From: Deltaproteobacteria bacterium
Lineage (GTDB): Bacteria; CG2-30-53-67
Assembly (NCBI GenBank): GCA_013151235.1
Contig: JAADIO010000026.1
Location: 1-32,306 of the forward strand
DNA length: 32,306 nt
Direction: 5' to 3'
Below are positions 15,582-23,684 of this stretch, piece by piece (position 1 is the first letter of the stretch; every line of letters starts with the position of its first letter). A program made the position numbers and the translations under genes. Below the pieces are notes generated by a model. The model was not told the DNA's origin, made no database searches, and saw nothing but the letters and a program-made list of their open reading frames with translations.

Positions 15582-16883
15582 ATGCATATTGCAGTGATAG
15601 GAACAGGTTATGTCGGTCTTGTTTCCGGGACTTGCTTTGCCGAGTTCGGCATCAACGTGACCTGTGTGGATAACAACAGGGCGAAAATCGACGCACTGAA
15701 TGAGGGGAAGGTCCCGATTTATGAGCCCGGTCTGGAGGACATGGTCCAGAAAAATGTCCGGGAGGAGAGGCTTTTTTTTACTACGAACATCCAGGAGGCC
15801 GTGGAGAAGGCGTTGGTCATCTTCATTGCCGTAGGCACCCCCCAGGGAGACGGCGGGGCGGCCGATCTTTCCTATGTGGAAGAGGTGGCCCGGGAGATCG
15901 GGCGCTACATGAACGGGTACAAGGTGATCGTGGACAAGAGTACCGTCCCCGTCGGAACGGGGAAGCGGGTGGCGAACATTATCCGGGAGAACCAGACCGG
16001 TCACTACAGCTTTGATGTTGTCTCCAACCCGGAGTTCCTCCGGGAAGGGTCGGCCATCGAGGACTTCATGCGCCCCAACCGGGTCGTGATCGGGACCTCC
16101 AGCGACCAGGCCCAGGCGATCATGAAGGATCTCTACAAACCGCTCTACCTCATCGAGGCCCCCATGCTCTTTACCTCGGTGGAGAGCGCCGAGATGATCA
16201 AGTATGCCTCCAATGCCTTTCTGGCCACAAAGATCTCCTTTGTCAACGAGATCGCCAACCTCTGTGAGAAGGTCGGGGCCGATGTCCATCATGTGGCCAA
16301 GGGGATGGGGCTTGATGGCCGGATCAGCTCCAAGTTTCTCCACGCCGGCCCGGGGTTCGGCGGTTCCTGCTTCCCGAAAGATACGGCGGCACTGGCCCGG
16401 TTAGGCAAGAACCATGAAGTCGAGATGCAGGTGGTCCGGGCTGCGATCCAGGCCAATGAAAGTCAGAAGGAGAAAATGGTGGGAAAGATTACATCCGTTG
16501 TGGGCGACCTCGCGGGCAAAACCATCGGGGTTCTGGGACTCTCCTTCAAACCGAATACCGACGACATGCGGGATGCCCCCTCCCTGGTTATCATCAAGGG
16601 ATTACAACGGCAGGGGGCTTCGATCCGGGCTTACGATCCTGAGGCGATGGAGGCATCGAAGGCCTTGCTGCGCGAGATCGAATATTGTGGCAACCCCTAT
16701 GAGGTGGCGGACGGCGCCGATGCTCTGGTACTGGTGACGGAGTGGAACCAGTTTCGAATGCTTGATCTGGAAAAGCTCAAAGAATTGCTCAAATCGCCGG
16801 TCCTGGTCGATCTTCGGAATGTCTATGAACCGGAAACCCTCCGTGCTGCCGGGTTTACCTATACCTGTGTTGGGAGAGGCTGA
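15582..16883 (+). CDS. ugd: UDP-glucose 6-dehydrogenase
   Basis: The enzyme oxidises UDP-glucose to UDP-glucuronate with two NAD+. The 433-aa protein has GTGYVG (7-12), FIAVGTPQGDGGAADLSYV, STVPVGTG, and the catalytic Cys263 within GPGFGGSCFPKDT, the motif of true UDP-glucose dehydrogenases. A GGGAGG site lies a few nt before the ATG. It follows the predicted UDP-glucuronate epimerase, giving a two-gene uronate pair. About 200 nt of non-coding repeats follow. Confidence 0.95.
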   Translation: MHIAVIGTGYVGLVSGTCFAEFGINVTCVDNNRAKIDALNEGKVPIYEPGLEDMVQKNVREERLFFTTNIQEAVEKALVIFIAVGTPQGDGGAADLSYVEEVAREIGRYMNGYKVIVDKSTVPVGTGKRVANIIRENQTGHYSFDVVSNPEFLREGSAIEDFMRPNRVVIGTSSDQAQAIMKDLYKPLYLIEAPMLFTSVESAEMIKYASNAFLATKISFVNEIANLCEKVGADVHHVAKGMGLDGRISSKFLHAGPGFGGSCFPKDTAALARLGKNHEVEMQVVRAAIQANESQKEKMVGKITSVVGDLAGKTIGVLGLSFKPNTDDMRDAPSLVIIKGLQRQGASIRAYDPEAMEASKALLREIEYCGNPYEVADGADALVLVTEWNQFRMLDLEKLKELLKSPVLVDLRNVYEPETLRAAGFTYTCVGRG

Positions 16884-17018
16884 AGTTCTGAGGGGCGGAG
16901 GGACAAAGGCACAAAGGGGCAAAGGGACATGGGGAAAAGTCAAAGGCGAAAAGCATTCACCACGGGGGACACGAGGAGTCACGGGGGAAAAGATAAAATC
17001 AAGGTCAAAAGTGAAAAG
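16884..17018. repeat. Dispersed short repeats after ugd
   Basis: This gap holds two repeat types. One is a series of GGGACAAAGGCACAAAGG-like units (about 16895-16930). The other, CACCACGGGGGACACG...CACGGGGGAAAA (16958-16989), reappears as a similar run at 19421-19450. No ORF or RNA gene was recognised. Confidence 0.6.
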
Positions 17019-17048
17019 CGTCCCGGTTTACCCGGGACGGAAGTTGCT
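17019..17048 (+). promoter_or_regulatory. Candidate sigma-54 promoter overlapping a hairpin, upstream of galE-like gene
   Basis: CGGGACGGAAGTTGCT at 17033-17048 matches TGGCACG-N4-TTGCW at all but two informative positions. The GG (17034-17035) and GC (17046-17047) are 10 nt apart. It lies 38 nt before the epimerase ATG. An 8-bp inverted repeat, CGTCCCGG (17019-17026) and CCGGGACG (17032-17039), overlaps the -24 element; no T run follows, so it is not an obvious terminator. This is the better of the two sigma-54-like sites in the window. Confidence 0.42.
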
Positions 17049-17085
17049 GACCGCTGAGTGCTGAAAGCTTATATAAGGAGAAACC

Positions 17086-18015
17086 ATGGCCAAAACGTTA
17101 GTCACAGGTGGCGCCGGGTTCATCGGCTCCCATGTCGTGCGTGAGATGATTCAAAACGGTCTGGAGGTGGTGGTCGTGGACGATCTCTCTTCCGGGAAGA
17201 AGGAGAACCTTCCGGACGGTGTGAGCTTCCATGAACTCGATATCACCTCCCCGGAACTGGAAAAAGTCTTTGAATCGGAACGGCCCGATTATGTTCATCA
17301 CCTGGCCGCCCAGATCAGTGTGGCCGATTCCGTTCGGGATCCCCTCCATGATGCCATGGTCAATGTCGTCGGTTCCGTGAACCTGTTGCAGAACGCAGTG
17401 AAGTACGGCGTGAAAAAGTTCATCTTCTCCTCCTCCGGCGGGACCGTTTATGGCGCCACGGAACATCTGCCCGCGGTGGAGGAACTCCCCTTCTCTGCGA
17501 TGTCGCCTTACGGTGTGACCAAGATCTGCATGGAGTATTATCTTCCCTATTACCGGGCGGAGAAAGGTCTGAACTATACCGTGCTTCGATATTCCAATGT
17601 TTATGGACCCCGGCAGGATCCCCACGGCGAGGCAGGGGTGGTGGCCATTTTCTGCCGGACCATGTTGGACGGCCGGACGCCGACGATCAACGGTGACGGA
17701 AAATATATCCGGGATTATGTCTATGCCGGGGATGTGGCGCGGGCCAACTTTCTGGCTATTGAAAAGGGGGACCACGACTGCTTTAATATCGGCACCGGTG
17801 TCCGGACCGATGTGAACCAGCTCTATCAGGAGATTGCAGCGGTAATCGGTTTTGATCAGGCCCCTCCTCATGGGCCGCACCGGCCGGGAGATCTGCGGGA
17901 AAATTATCTCAATGCCTCCAAGGCATCACGTCTCCTCGGATGGGAACCCCGGATTTCTCTGAAAGATGGGCTGGCAAGGACGGTGGACTATTTTCGGAAT
18001 GGAGGTCGAAGTTGA
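17086..18015 (+). CDS. GalE-like NAD-dependent sugar epimerase
   Basis: This is a 309-aa extended SDR, most likely a UDP-glucose/UDP-galactose (or UDP-GlcNAc) 4-epimerase. It has TGGAGFIGS (7-15), HLAAQISVADSVRDP (72-86), SSSGGTVYG from residue 115, the catalytic Tyr142-xxx-Lys146 pair (PYGVTK) and RYSNVYGPRQDP. The last two resemble the short bacterial/archaeal GalE group rather than E. coli GalE. The acceptor sugar cannot be fixed from sequence; an epimerase or dehydratase of another UDP-sugar remains possible. AAGGAG lies 6 nt before the ATG. The next gene starts inside its last codons. Confidence 0.85.
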   Translation: MAKTLVTGGAGFIGSHVVREMIQNGLEVVVVDDLSSGKKENLPDGVSFHELDITSPELEKVFESERPDYVHHLAAQISVADSVRDPLHDAMVNVVGSVNLLQNAVKYGVKKFIFSSSGGTVYGATEHLPAVEELPFSAMSPYGVTKICMEYYLPYYRAEKGLNYTVLRYSNVYGPRQDPHGEAGVVAIFCRTMLDGRTPTINGDGKYIRDYVYAGDVARANFLAIEKGDHDCFNIGTGVRTDVNQLYQEIAAVIGFDQAPPHGPHRPGDLRENYLNASKASRLLGWEPRISLKDGLARTVDYFRNGGRS

Positions 18016-19385
18016 ATCGGGACGGAATCAATCCCGGGATCTTCCGGGCTTATGATATCCGGGGGATCGTGGGCAAAGACCTGGACGGCTCGGTTGCCGA
18101 ACGGATTGGCCGGGCCTACGGGACCTATGTTGCGGTAAAAGGGGTCCGGACGGTTTCCGTCGGCCGGGACGGCCGGCTGAGCTCGGAGGAGCTTGCTTCC
18201 TCCCTGATCGAGGGACTCTGTGCCGCAGGACTGGATGTGATCGATGTCGGACTCTGCCCCACACCGCTGCTCTATTTCTCCCTCTTTCATCTCCCCGTGG
18301 ACGGCGGGATCATGGTGACGGGCAGTCACAATCCCCCCGACTATAACGGATTCAAGATCTGTGTGGGCAAAGAGACAATCCACGGAGAAGAGATCCAGAA
18401 GATCCGGAAGGTTATTGAAGCAGGAAAATTTGAAGAAGGGAAGGGAAAACGGATTTCCGGCGAAATCATCCCCGACTATCTTGCTCATCAACGGAAGAGT
18501 TTCCAGGGGCTGACGGGCGGTCCCTCCCTTCGTGTTGTTGTGGATGCCGGAAATGGAACGGCAGCCACAGTGGCTCCGTCCCTTCTCTCGGATCTGGGCT
18601 GTGATGTGATTCCCCTCTTCTGCGAGATCGACGGGAACTTTCCGAACCATTTTCCGGATCCCACCGTTCCGGAGAATCTTGTTTCGCTGATTGCAAAGGT
18701 CCGGGAGACCTCCGCCGATTTCGGAGTCGCCTATGACGGGGACGCCGACCGGATCGGTATCGTCGATGATCAAGGCGCGATTGTCTGGGGGGACCAACTG
18801 ATGATCCTCTTCGGCCGGGAGATTCTGAAACGGACGCCGGGGGCTACATTCATCTCCGAAGTCAAGTGCTCCCAGGTGATGTATGATGACCTGAGGTCCA
18901 AAGGAGGCAACCCCATTATGTGGAAAACGGGCCACTCCCTGATCAAAAGTAAAATGAAAGAGACCGGAGCGGCCCTTGCCGGGGAGATGAGCGGGCACAT
19001 TTTTTTCGCCGACCGTTATTACGGCTATGATGATGCGATCTATGCCACCTGCCGTTTGGTCGAGATTCTGAAAGCGAGCGGCAGACGGGTCTCGGAACTT
19101 CTCTCGGATCTTCCAAAGACCTTTGCCACCCCGGAGATCCGTCGGGAGTGCAGCGAAAAGAAAAAGTTCGGGATCGTCGAGGCTGCGAAAGAACGTTTTG
19201 CAAGAGAGTTTGAGATCATTGATGTAGATGGGGTCAGAATCCTGTTTAAAGACGGTGCATGGGGTCTGATCCGTGCCTCCAATACGCAGCCGGTTCTGGT
19301 CCTTCGGTTCGAAGCAAAAAGTGAAGCAAGGCTCAAGGAAGTGCAAAACTTCGTGGAGGGAGAGCTGGAGAAATTGGAAAGATGA
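18012..19385 (+). CDS. Phosphomannomutase/phosphoglucomutase (ManB/AlgC type)
   Basis: The enzyme interconverts hexose 6-phosphates and hexose 1-phosphates (mannose and glucose), feeding GDP-mannose and UDP/dTDP-glucose synthesis. A TTG start at 18012, overlapping the epimerase stop by 4 nt and preceded by GGAGGT 5 nt upstream, gives 457 aa, the normal family length. The frame is open further upstream to an ATG at 17940, inside the epimerase, but that would add 24 unneeded residues. Motifs include the N-terminal FRAYDIRG, phospho-Ser105 in TGSHNP, the metal loop YDGDADR, GEMSGH and the phosphate-binding RASNTQP. It is the first step of the GDP-fucose route completed by manC, gmd and fcl downstream. 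Confidence 0.94.
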   Translation: MNRDGINPGIFRAYDIRGIVGKDLDGSVAERIGRAYGTYVAVKGVRTVSVGRDGRLSSEELASSLIEGLCAAGLDVIDVGLCPTPLLYFSLFHLPVDGGIMVTGSHNPPDYNGFKICVGKETIHGEEIQKIRKVIEAGKFEEGKGKRISGEIIPDYLAHQRKSFQGLTGGPSLRVVVDAGNGTAATVAPSLLSDLGCDVIPLFCEIDGNFPNHFPDPTVPENLVSLIAKVRETSADFGVAYDGDADRIGIVDDQGAIVWGDQLMILFGREILKRTPGATFISEVKCSQVMYDDLRSKGGNPIMWKTGHSLIKSKMKETGAALAGEMSGHIFFADRYYGYDDAIYATCRLVEILKASGRRVSELLSDLPKTFATPEIRRECSEKKKFGIVEAAKERFAREFEIIDVDGVRILFKDGAWGLIRASNTQPVLVLRFEAKSEARLKEVQNFVEGELEKLER

Positions 19386-19420
19386 AAAACCAAAGATGAA
19401 AAATCAAGATCAAAAGCACT

Positions 19421-19549
19421 CACCACGGGGAACACGGGGGCACGGGGAAAACCGGAAAAATGGAAAAACAGAACATCTGAAGCGCTCCTTCGCCTTGGGC
19501 TTGTCGAGGGGTGAACCGTTCATGGTTCGACAGGCTCACCACGAACGGT
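19421..19549. repeat. Dispersed repeats between pmm and nusG paralog
   Basis: CACCACGGGG with following ACACGGGGGCACGGGG units (19421-19447) repeats the sequence type seen at 16958-16989. Further on, ACCGTTC (19515-19521) and GAACGGT (19543-19549) bracket the widespread TTCGACAGGCTCACC unit that also fills the MITE-like elements. Confidence 0.6.
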
Positions 19550-19591
19550 CAATGGGGGGCCGAAAAAGCTTGAATCTCGGGATAGTGATTT

Positions 19592-20143
19592 ATGGATTCC
19601 ATGATCAAGATTGAAGAAAACAGGGAAAACACCGGGGATGTCTCCGGGAAGAACTGGTACGCCGTCCATACCCGTTCCCGGCACGAGAAAAAGGTCGATA
19701 CCGAACTGAAGGGCAAGGGAGTGGAATCTTTTCTTCCACTCTATGAAACCCTGAGTCGCAGACGGGACCGGAAAAAGGTGATCGATCTTCCCCTCTTTTC
19801 CGGATATCTCTTTGTACACATTGTGCCTGAGCGGGAACGGATTCTGGATGTTCTGAAGGTCAAGGGGGTCGTCCGGATTATCGGCAGAACGTCGACGGAA
19901 CTCCATGCCATACCGGAGGCGCAGATCGAAGCGGTCCGCAGGTTTGTTGAAAGTGATGTCCTGATCAGCGGGCATCCCTATATCAAGGAAGGAAGCCGGG
20001 TCCGCGTCAAGTGCGGCCCCCTGACGGGCGTTGAAGGGGTCCTGCAGGAGAAGCGGGGAAAGCACCGCCTGATCATCGCCGTTGACATGCTGCAGCAGGC
20101 CGTTTCCACGGAGATCTCCGTCGATGAGGTGGAGCCGGTGTAG
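19592..20143 (+). CDS. NusG-paralog transcription antiterminator (UpxY/RfaH-like)
   Basis: Specialised NusG paralogs bind RNA polymerase and let it read through long polysaccharide operons. This 183-aa protein has the NGN domain at about 20-115, opening with NWYAVHTRSRHEKKVDTEL and containing LFSGYLFVHI. A KOW-like segment follows at about 130-165 (IKEGSRVRVKCGPLTGVEG). Its place inside an EPS locus, rather than beside secE and ribosomal protein genes, argues for a locus-specific factor. An in-frame ATG at 19601 is an alternative start; GGGA lies about 9 nt before 19592. A classical RfaH ops element (GGCGGTAGCNT) was not found, so the recruitment signal is unknown. Confidence 0.88.
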   Translation: MDSMIKIEENRENTGDVSGKNWYAVHTRSRHEKKVDTELKGKGVESFLPLYETLSRRRDRKKVIDLPLFSGYLFVHIVPERERILDVLKVKGVVRIIGRTSTELHAIPEAQIEAVRRFVESDVLISGHPYIKEGSRVRVKCGPLTGVEGVLQEKRGKHRLIIAVDMLQQAVSTEISVDEVEPV

Positions 20144-20340
20144 TTGTCGGAAGATGGGTCCTCTCTTCCTTCCCCTTTGTAAAAGAGGGGAAGGAGGGAT
20201 TCTTCTTCTCTTGATTTCCCCTCACTCCCCTTCCGGAAGGGGGAAGCAAGTTGGAGGAGGTTGAGAGAACTTTCTTGTTTTTGTAACGCAGAGGGCGGAG
20301 CTGTATCAACGGGTTGCCTGTACCTGACTTTGTTCAGGAA
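20144..20340. repeat. GC-rich hairpin repeats after the nusG paralog
   Basis: This is the first part of the 563-bp gap between the nusG paralog and the sulfotransferase; no gene is seen. TCCTTCCCCT (20167-20176) pairs with AGGGGAAGGA (20186-20195) around a 9-nt loop. CCCCTTCCGGAAGGGG at 20227-20242 is a perfect 16-bp palindrome. ACGCAGAGGGCGGAG (from 20286) resembles the CGCAGAG repeat family found elsewhere. They look like dispersed repeats, but as the first RNA structures after an antiterminator gene they may also matter for transcription. Confidence 0.6.
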
Positions 20341-20349
20341 TGATTATCC

Positions 20350-20399
20350 TTGTATGCAACGTCCTAAATGATTGATCAGTTATTATTTTTGTATACAAC
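20350..20399 (+). promoter_or_regulatory. Pair of TTGTATRCAAC sites, possible operator
   Basis: TTGTATGCAAC (20350-20360) and TTGTATACAAC (20389-20399) are an 11-bp direct repeat with one mismatch. The second contains the perfect palindrome TTGTATACAA and the first is nearly so. Such sites resemble operators of dimeric regulators; which regulator, if any, is unknown. They lie just left of MITE copy 3, whose target duplication begins at 20398. Confidence 0.3.
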
Positions 20400-20403
20400 A
20401 CTT

Positions 20404-20622
20404 GATGGTGTCGTAAAAAGTCACGAAGCCCTTCGGCCGGCTCAGGACAGGCCCTTCGACATACTCAGGAGAGCCTTGTTCAGGGTGAACGGTGTAAGTT
20501 ATTGATATTCCCTTCGCATGGTTCGGCAAGCTTCTGAGCATGGTGAGCTCAGTCGAACCACATGCTCGGAAGCCTGTCGAACCATGAACGGAAGCCGGAA
20601 AACGACTTTTTACGACTTCATC
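20404..20622. mobile_element. MITE-like element copy 3
   Basis: The longest copy starts GATGGTGTCGTAAAAAGTC and ends, on the other strand, GATGAAGTCGTAAAAAGTC. ACACTT flanks it on both sides (20398-20403 and 20623-20628). The first and last 30 bases are nearly identical to copy 1. The interior is longer because the CTCAGG/TTCGAC repeat units are expanded. It occupies most of the second half of the gap before the sulfotransferase. Confidence 0.8.
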
Positions 20623-20706
20623 ACACTTGGAGAGATGATGAAAAATCTCGTTGATTGATTTTATTGTTATATCGCTGTTGCATCTTGACAAAGGAATAAC
20701 TCACAC

Positions 20707-21315
20707 ATGAATTTATTGAAAAAACCGAAGTACGGCAAACCGATTATTGTTGTTTCCGGTCTGCCCCGGTCGGGCACCTCGATGATGATGAAGATGCTTG
20801 AGGCCGGGGGCGTGGAGATCGCTTCCGACGGCGAACGGAAAGCCGACGACGACAACCCGAAGGGCTATTATGAACTGGAGCGGATTAAGGAACTTGATAA
20901 AGGCAAAGATAAAAGTTGGGTCAAGAATCTTCGGGGCAAGGCGGTGAAGGTAATCTCCTTCCTTCTCAAGGACCTGCCCGGCGAGCATTTCTACAAAGTG
21001 ATCTTTGTGCGTCGGGACCTGAAGGAGGTCATGGCCTCCCAGAACAAGATGCTCGTGAATCGGGGTGTAGATTTTGATCCTTCCTATGAAAAGAAAATGA
21101 TTGCGAATTATGAAAAGCATCTACATCAAGTGGAGCAGATACTGAAAGGGGATGACCGGTTTGATGTGCTCTATCTAAGTCATCGAGAGATCTTGAACGA
21201 CCCTTTAACGTCGGCCAAGGCCATATCATCTTTTGTGCAAGACGGGCTGAATGAAAAAGCCATGGCCGGGGTCGTCGACACAGCACTCTATCGGAACCGT
21301 AACGGAGTGATTTAA
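20707..21315 (+). CDS. PAPS-dependent sulfotransferase family protein
   Basis: Sulfotransferases move a sulfuryl group from PAPS to an acceptor hydroxyl or amine. This 202-aa protein has the 5'-phosphosulfate loop GLPRSGTSMMMKML (from residue 18) and a 3'-phosphate-binding segment VRRDLKEVMASQ (101-112) with Arg102/Arg103 and Ser111. It is shorter than many family members, but both PAPS contacts are present. No signal peptide or membrane segment is visible, so it probably works in the cytosol on a nucleotide sugar or lipid-linked intermediate. The acceptor is unknown. Next come a glycosylphosphotransferase (3 nt away), a PAP phosphatase and a PAPS synthase, which together strongly support a sulfation role. 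AAAGGA lies about 12 nt before the ATG. Confidence 0.82.
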   Translation: MNLLKKPKYGKPIIVVSGLPRSGTSMMMKMLEAGGVEIASDGERKADDDNPKGYYELERIKELDKGKDKSWVKNLRGKAVKVISFLLKDLPGEHFYKVIFVRRDLKEVMASQNKMLVNRGVDFDPSYEKKMIANYEKHLHQVEQILKGDDRFDVLYLSHREILNDPLTSAKAISSFVQDGLNEKAMAGVVDTALYRNRNGVI

Positions 21316-21318
21316 AAG

Positions 21319-22767
21319 ATGCTGCGTGAACGTGCTCGGATGGTGACGAGGATCTCCGTTATTACGGACGTCATCATTGAACTTGTTGCCTTCTATCTGG
21401 CCCACTGGGTTCGGAATACCTTTCTCATTGGTCTGGCCTGGGAGGTTATGGGGAAGGTTTATGTCGTCCATGAGCGGGAACTGGCGAGCCAGGACCTCTG
21501 GCTGCTGGTCATGATCATTCCCTTTTCCCTCTATCTCTTTCGCCATTACGGGGCCTACGAATCGGCCCGGCTGAAGAGTTTCGGGATGGTGATGAGCGGA
21601 TACCTCTCGGGGATCCTCGCGATGCTGATTTTCCTCGTATTGATGCACGATGTTTTTGTTCAGTTGAGAATCAGCCGTCTTCTTTCCGTCCTTTTTCTCG
21701 GATTCACTGCATTGTTGATCGCCATCAAGGAACAGGTTCTTTTCTTCGCGATGCATCATTTCCGGGGGATGGGGTTTAATTTTCGGAATGTTCTGATTGT
21801 CGGGAGCGGTCCCCGCGCCATGGAGGTGGTGGATGCACTGAAAGAGCATCCGGAGTGGGGGCTCAGGCTGGTCGGTTTCGTCGACCCGGATCCGAATCGT
21901 GTGGGGAAAGAGTATGGAGGCCATGTTGTCGTGGGGAGTGTAGATGATTTGCCGCAAACACTTGACGAGAACGTGGTGGATGAAGTTATTATCGCCATGC
22001 CGAGAAGCTGGTTCCAGCTTGTGGAAAAGGTCCTTCGCACCTGCGAGACCTCGGGGATTCGTGCCCATCTCCGATTTGATCTTTTCAATCCCAAGATCGC
22101 CAAACCGGTCTTTCACGACCTCTTCGGGTTTCATCTCCTCTCCTTCGAAACAACCTCCATGCATGATATTCAATTACTGGTCAAGCGCGGGTTCGATGTG
22201 GGGGCCTCCCTGATCCTCATTCTTCTTTTCGCACCGCTGATGATCGCGGTTGCCCTGCTCGTAAAACTAACTTCGCCCGGTCCGGTCTTCTTCAAACAGG
22301 AACGGATGGGGTTGAATGGGCGGCGCTTCATGATGTACAAGTTTCGCTCCATGTATGTTGATGCGGAAGAGCGTCTGACCGAACTGGAGGATCAAAACGA
22401 AATGACGGGACCGGTCTTCAAAATTTCCGACGACCCGCGTGTGACCCCCGTCGGTCGTTTCATCCGGAAGTTCAGCATCGATGAACTTCCCCAGCTTTTT
22501 AACGTCTTCAAGGGGGAGATGTCTCTCGTTGGTCCCCGTCCTCCCGTCTATCGGGAAGTTGTCGAATACCAGCGATGGCAGCGTCGCCGGCTTTCCATGC
22601 GTCCCGGAATCACCTGTATCTGGCAGGTTAGCGGCAGGAACGATATCGATTTCGAGGAGTGGATGGAACTCGATTTGGAATACATCGACAACTGGTCTTT
22701 CTGGCTCGACCTGAAACTTCTCTTCAAGACCATCCCGGCGGTCCTGGCCGGGAAGGGGGCGCACTGA
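21319..22767 (+). CDS. Second polyprenyl glycosylphosphotransferase (WcaJ-like)
   Basis: This 482-aa enzyme is predicted to load a sugar-1-phosphate onto undecaprenyl phosphate. It has four to five N-terminal membrane segments (about 10-150), a CoA-binding-like Rossmann segment ([18 protein letters not shown]), a further membrane helix, and the catalytic C-terminal domain. Motifs are [34 protein letters not shown] and [16 protein letters not shown]. The last two make it more like WcaJ/CpsE-type (hexose-1-P) enzymes than the one at 9290, but specificity is an inference. It starts 3 nt after the sulfotransferase stop. Two initiating enzymes in one locus imply either two polymers or one redundant enzyme. 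Confidence 0.93.
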   Translation: MLRERARMVTRISVITDVIIELVAFYLAHWVRNTFLIGLAWEVMGKVYVVHERELASQDLWLLVMIIPFSLYLFRHYGAYESARLKSFGMVMSGYLSGILAMLIFLVLMHDVFVQLRISRLLSVLFLGFTALLIAIKEQVLFFAMHHFRGMGFNFRNVLIVGSGPRAMEVVDALKEHPEWGLRLVGFVDPDPNRVGKEYGGHVVVGSVDDLPQTLDENVVDEVIIAMPRSWFQLVEKVLRTCETSGIRAHLRFDLFNPKIAKPVFHDLFGFHLLSFETTSMHDIQLLVKRGFDVGASLILILLFAPLMIAVALLVKLTSPGPVFFKQERMGLNGRRFMMYKFRSMYVDAEERLTELEDQNEMTGPVFKISDDPRVTPVGRFIRKFSIDELPQLFNVFKGEMSLVGPRPPVYREVVEYQRWQRRRLSMRPGITCIWQVSGRNDIDFEEWMELDLEYIDNWSFWLDLKLLFKTIPAVLAGKGAH

Positions 22768-22776
22768 AAACCTGCT

Positions 22777-22806
22777 CACCGCAAAGGAGCAAAAGACGCA
22801 AAGGAA
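22777..22806. repeat. CACCGCAAAGG-type dispersed repeat supplying a ribosome-binding site
   Basis: CACCGCAAAGGAGCAAAAGA and the following CGCAAAGGAAA are a variant of the CACCGCAGAGACGCAGAGG family also seen at 23598-23625 and in inverted form around 29581-29676. The final AAAGGAAA is the only Shine-Dalgarno-like sequence near the cysQ ATG at 22817. Confidence 0.55.
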
Positions 22807-22816
22807 ACCATAAATT

Positions 22817-23590
22817 ATGAATATAGAAATAGACAAAGTTTGCAGTATTGCCGTTGAAGCCGGTCATGCCATCCTTGAGGTCTATCAAAAGGATTTTGAC
22901 GTCGAATACAAGGATGATTATTCTCCCCTGACCGAAGCGGACAAGGCCTCCCATCAGATTATAGAAAGAGAGCTGTTAAAACGCTATCCGGAGATTCCCG
23001 TTCTTTCCGAAGAAGGGAAGGGAATCCCCTACCCGGAGCGGAGGAACTGGGAGCGTTTCTGGCTGGTCGATCCGCTGGACGGAACCAAGGAATTCATCAA
23101 GCGGAATGGTGAATTCACCGTCAATATCGCCCTCATTGAAGGGTATCGCCCCGCAGCCGGTGTGATCTACATTCCCGTTGAGGACCGCCTCTTCTACGGG
23201 ATCGTGGGGGAGGGGGCCTGGTCCCGGAATGGAGACGGGGAGACCGTTCCCATCCATGTCCGGGAAAGCCCGTCGGAGAACGGGCTTGTCGTTGTACAGA
23301 GCCGTTCCCATCCATCGGAAGCGCTCCGGCATTATCTGGGGAAGCTGAACATCAGGGAGTCGATTGCCAGAGGGAGCTCCCTGAAACTCTGCGCCGTCGC
23401 CGACGGAAGTGCCGACATCTATCCCCGTCTCGGCCCGACTTGGGAATGGGATACTGCCGCCGGTCATGCCATCGTCGAGGCAGCGGGGGGACACGTCGTG
23501 GACCTGAAGAAGATGCCTTTACGATACAATAAGGAAGTGATCAAGAACGACCACTTCATCGTTGTCTCGGATCTGGGGTTGATGCCGTGA
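22817..23590 (+). CDS. cysQ: 3'(2'),5'-bisphosphate nucleotidase (CysQ type)
   Basis: CysQ hydrolyses 3'-phosphoadenosine 5'-phosphate (PAP), the by-product of sulfotransferases, to AMP and phosphate. The 257-aa protein is an inositol-monophosphatase-fold enzyme with the metal sites VLSEEG (62-67) and DPLDGTKEF (85-93), and the C-terminal WEWDTAAGHA motif. PLTEADKASH near residue 37 is also typical. DGTKEFIKRNGEFTVNIALI is the CysQ subfamily form. Its location between a sulfotransferase/glycosylphosphotransferase pair and a PAPS synthase fits PAP recycling. Confidence 0.94.
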   Translation: MNIEIDKVCSIAVEAGHAILEVYQKDFDVEYKDDYSPLTEADKASHQIIERELLKRYPEIPVLSEEGKGIPYPERRNWERFWLVDPLDGTKEFIKRNGEFTVNIALIEGYRPAAGVIYIPVEDRLFYGIVGEGAWSRNGDGETVPIHVRESPSENGLVVVQSRSHPSEALRHYLGKLNIRESIARGSSLKLCAVADGSADIYPRLGPTWEWDTAAGHAIVEAAGGHVVDLKKMPLRYNKEVIKNDHFIVVSDLGLMP

Positions 23591-23597
23591 GGTATTT

Positions 23598-23625
23598 CAC
23601 CGCAGAGACGCAGAGGGCGCAGAGA
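23598..23625. repeat. CACCGCAGAG-type dispersed repeat
   Basis: CACCGCAGAGACGCAGAGGG followed by CGCAGAG occupies the start of the 94-bp gap between cysQ and the PAPS synthase gene. It belongs to the same family as 22777-22806 and the interrupted copy at 29581-29676. Confidence 0.65.
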
Positions 23626-23684
23626 AGATCAACAACATAGCAAAAAACAAAGGATGAACAAGAGCAAAGGGAAAAGGATATTTT

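Noticed and set aside
14334-16343. A 669-codon open frame on the minus strand
   Set aside because: It lies antisense to gmhA, the UDP-glucuronate epimerase and ugd, all with clear motifs; its own translation is His/Gly/Asp-rich with no recognisable domain. Similar shadows at 17988-19346, 27109-28437 and 6596-7951 were dropped for the same reason.
16958-19450. Recurring CACCACGGGG segments as a CRISPR array
   Set aside because: Only two dispersed, imperfect occurrences 2.4 kb apart, with no regular spacers and no cas genes.
19592-20706. RfaH-type ops element near the NusG paralog
   Set aside because: No GGCGGTAGC-like sequence was found in the gap after the gene.
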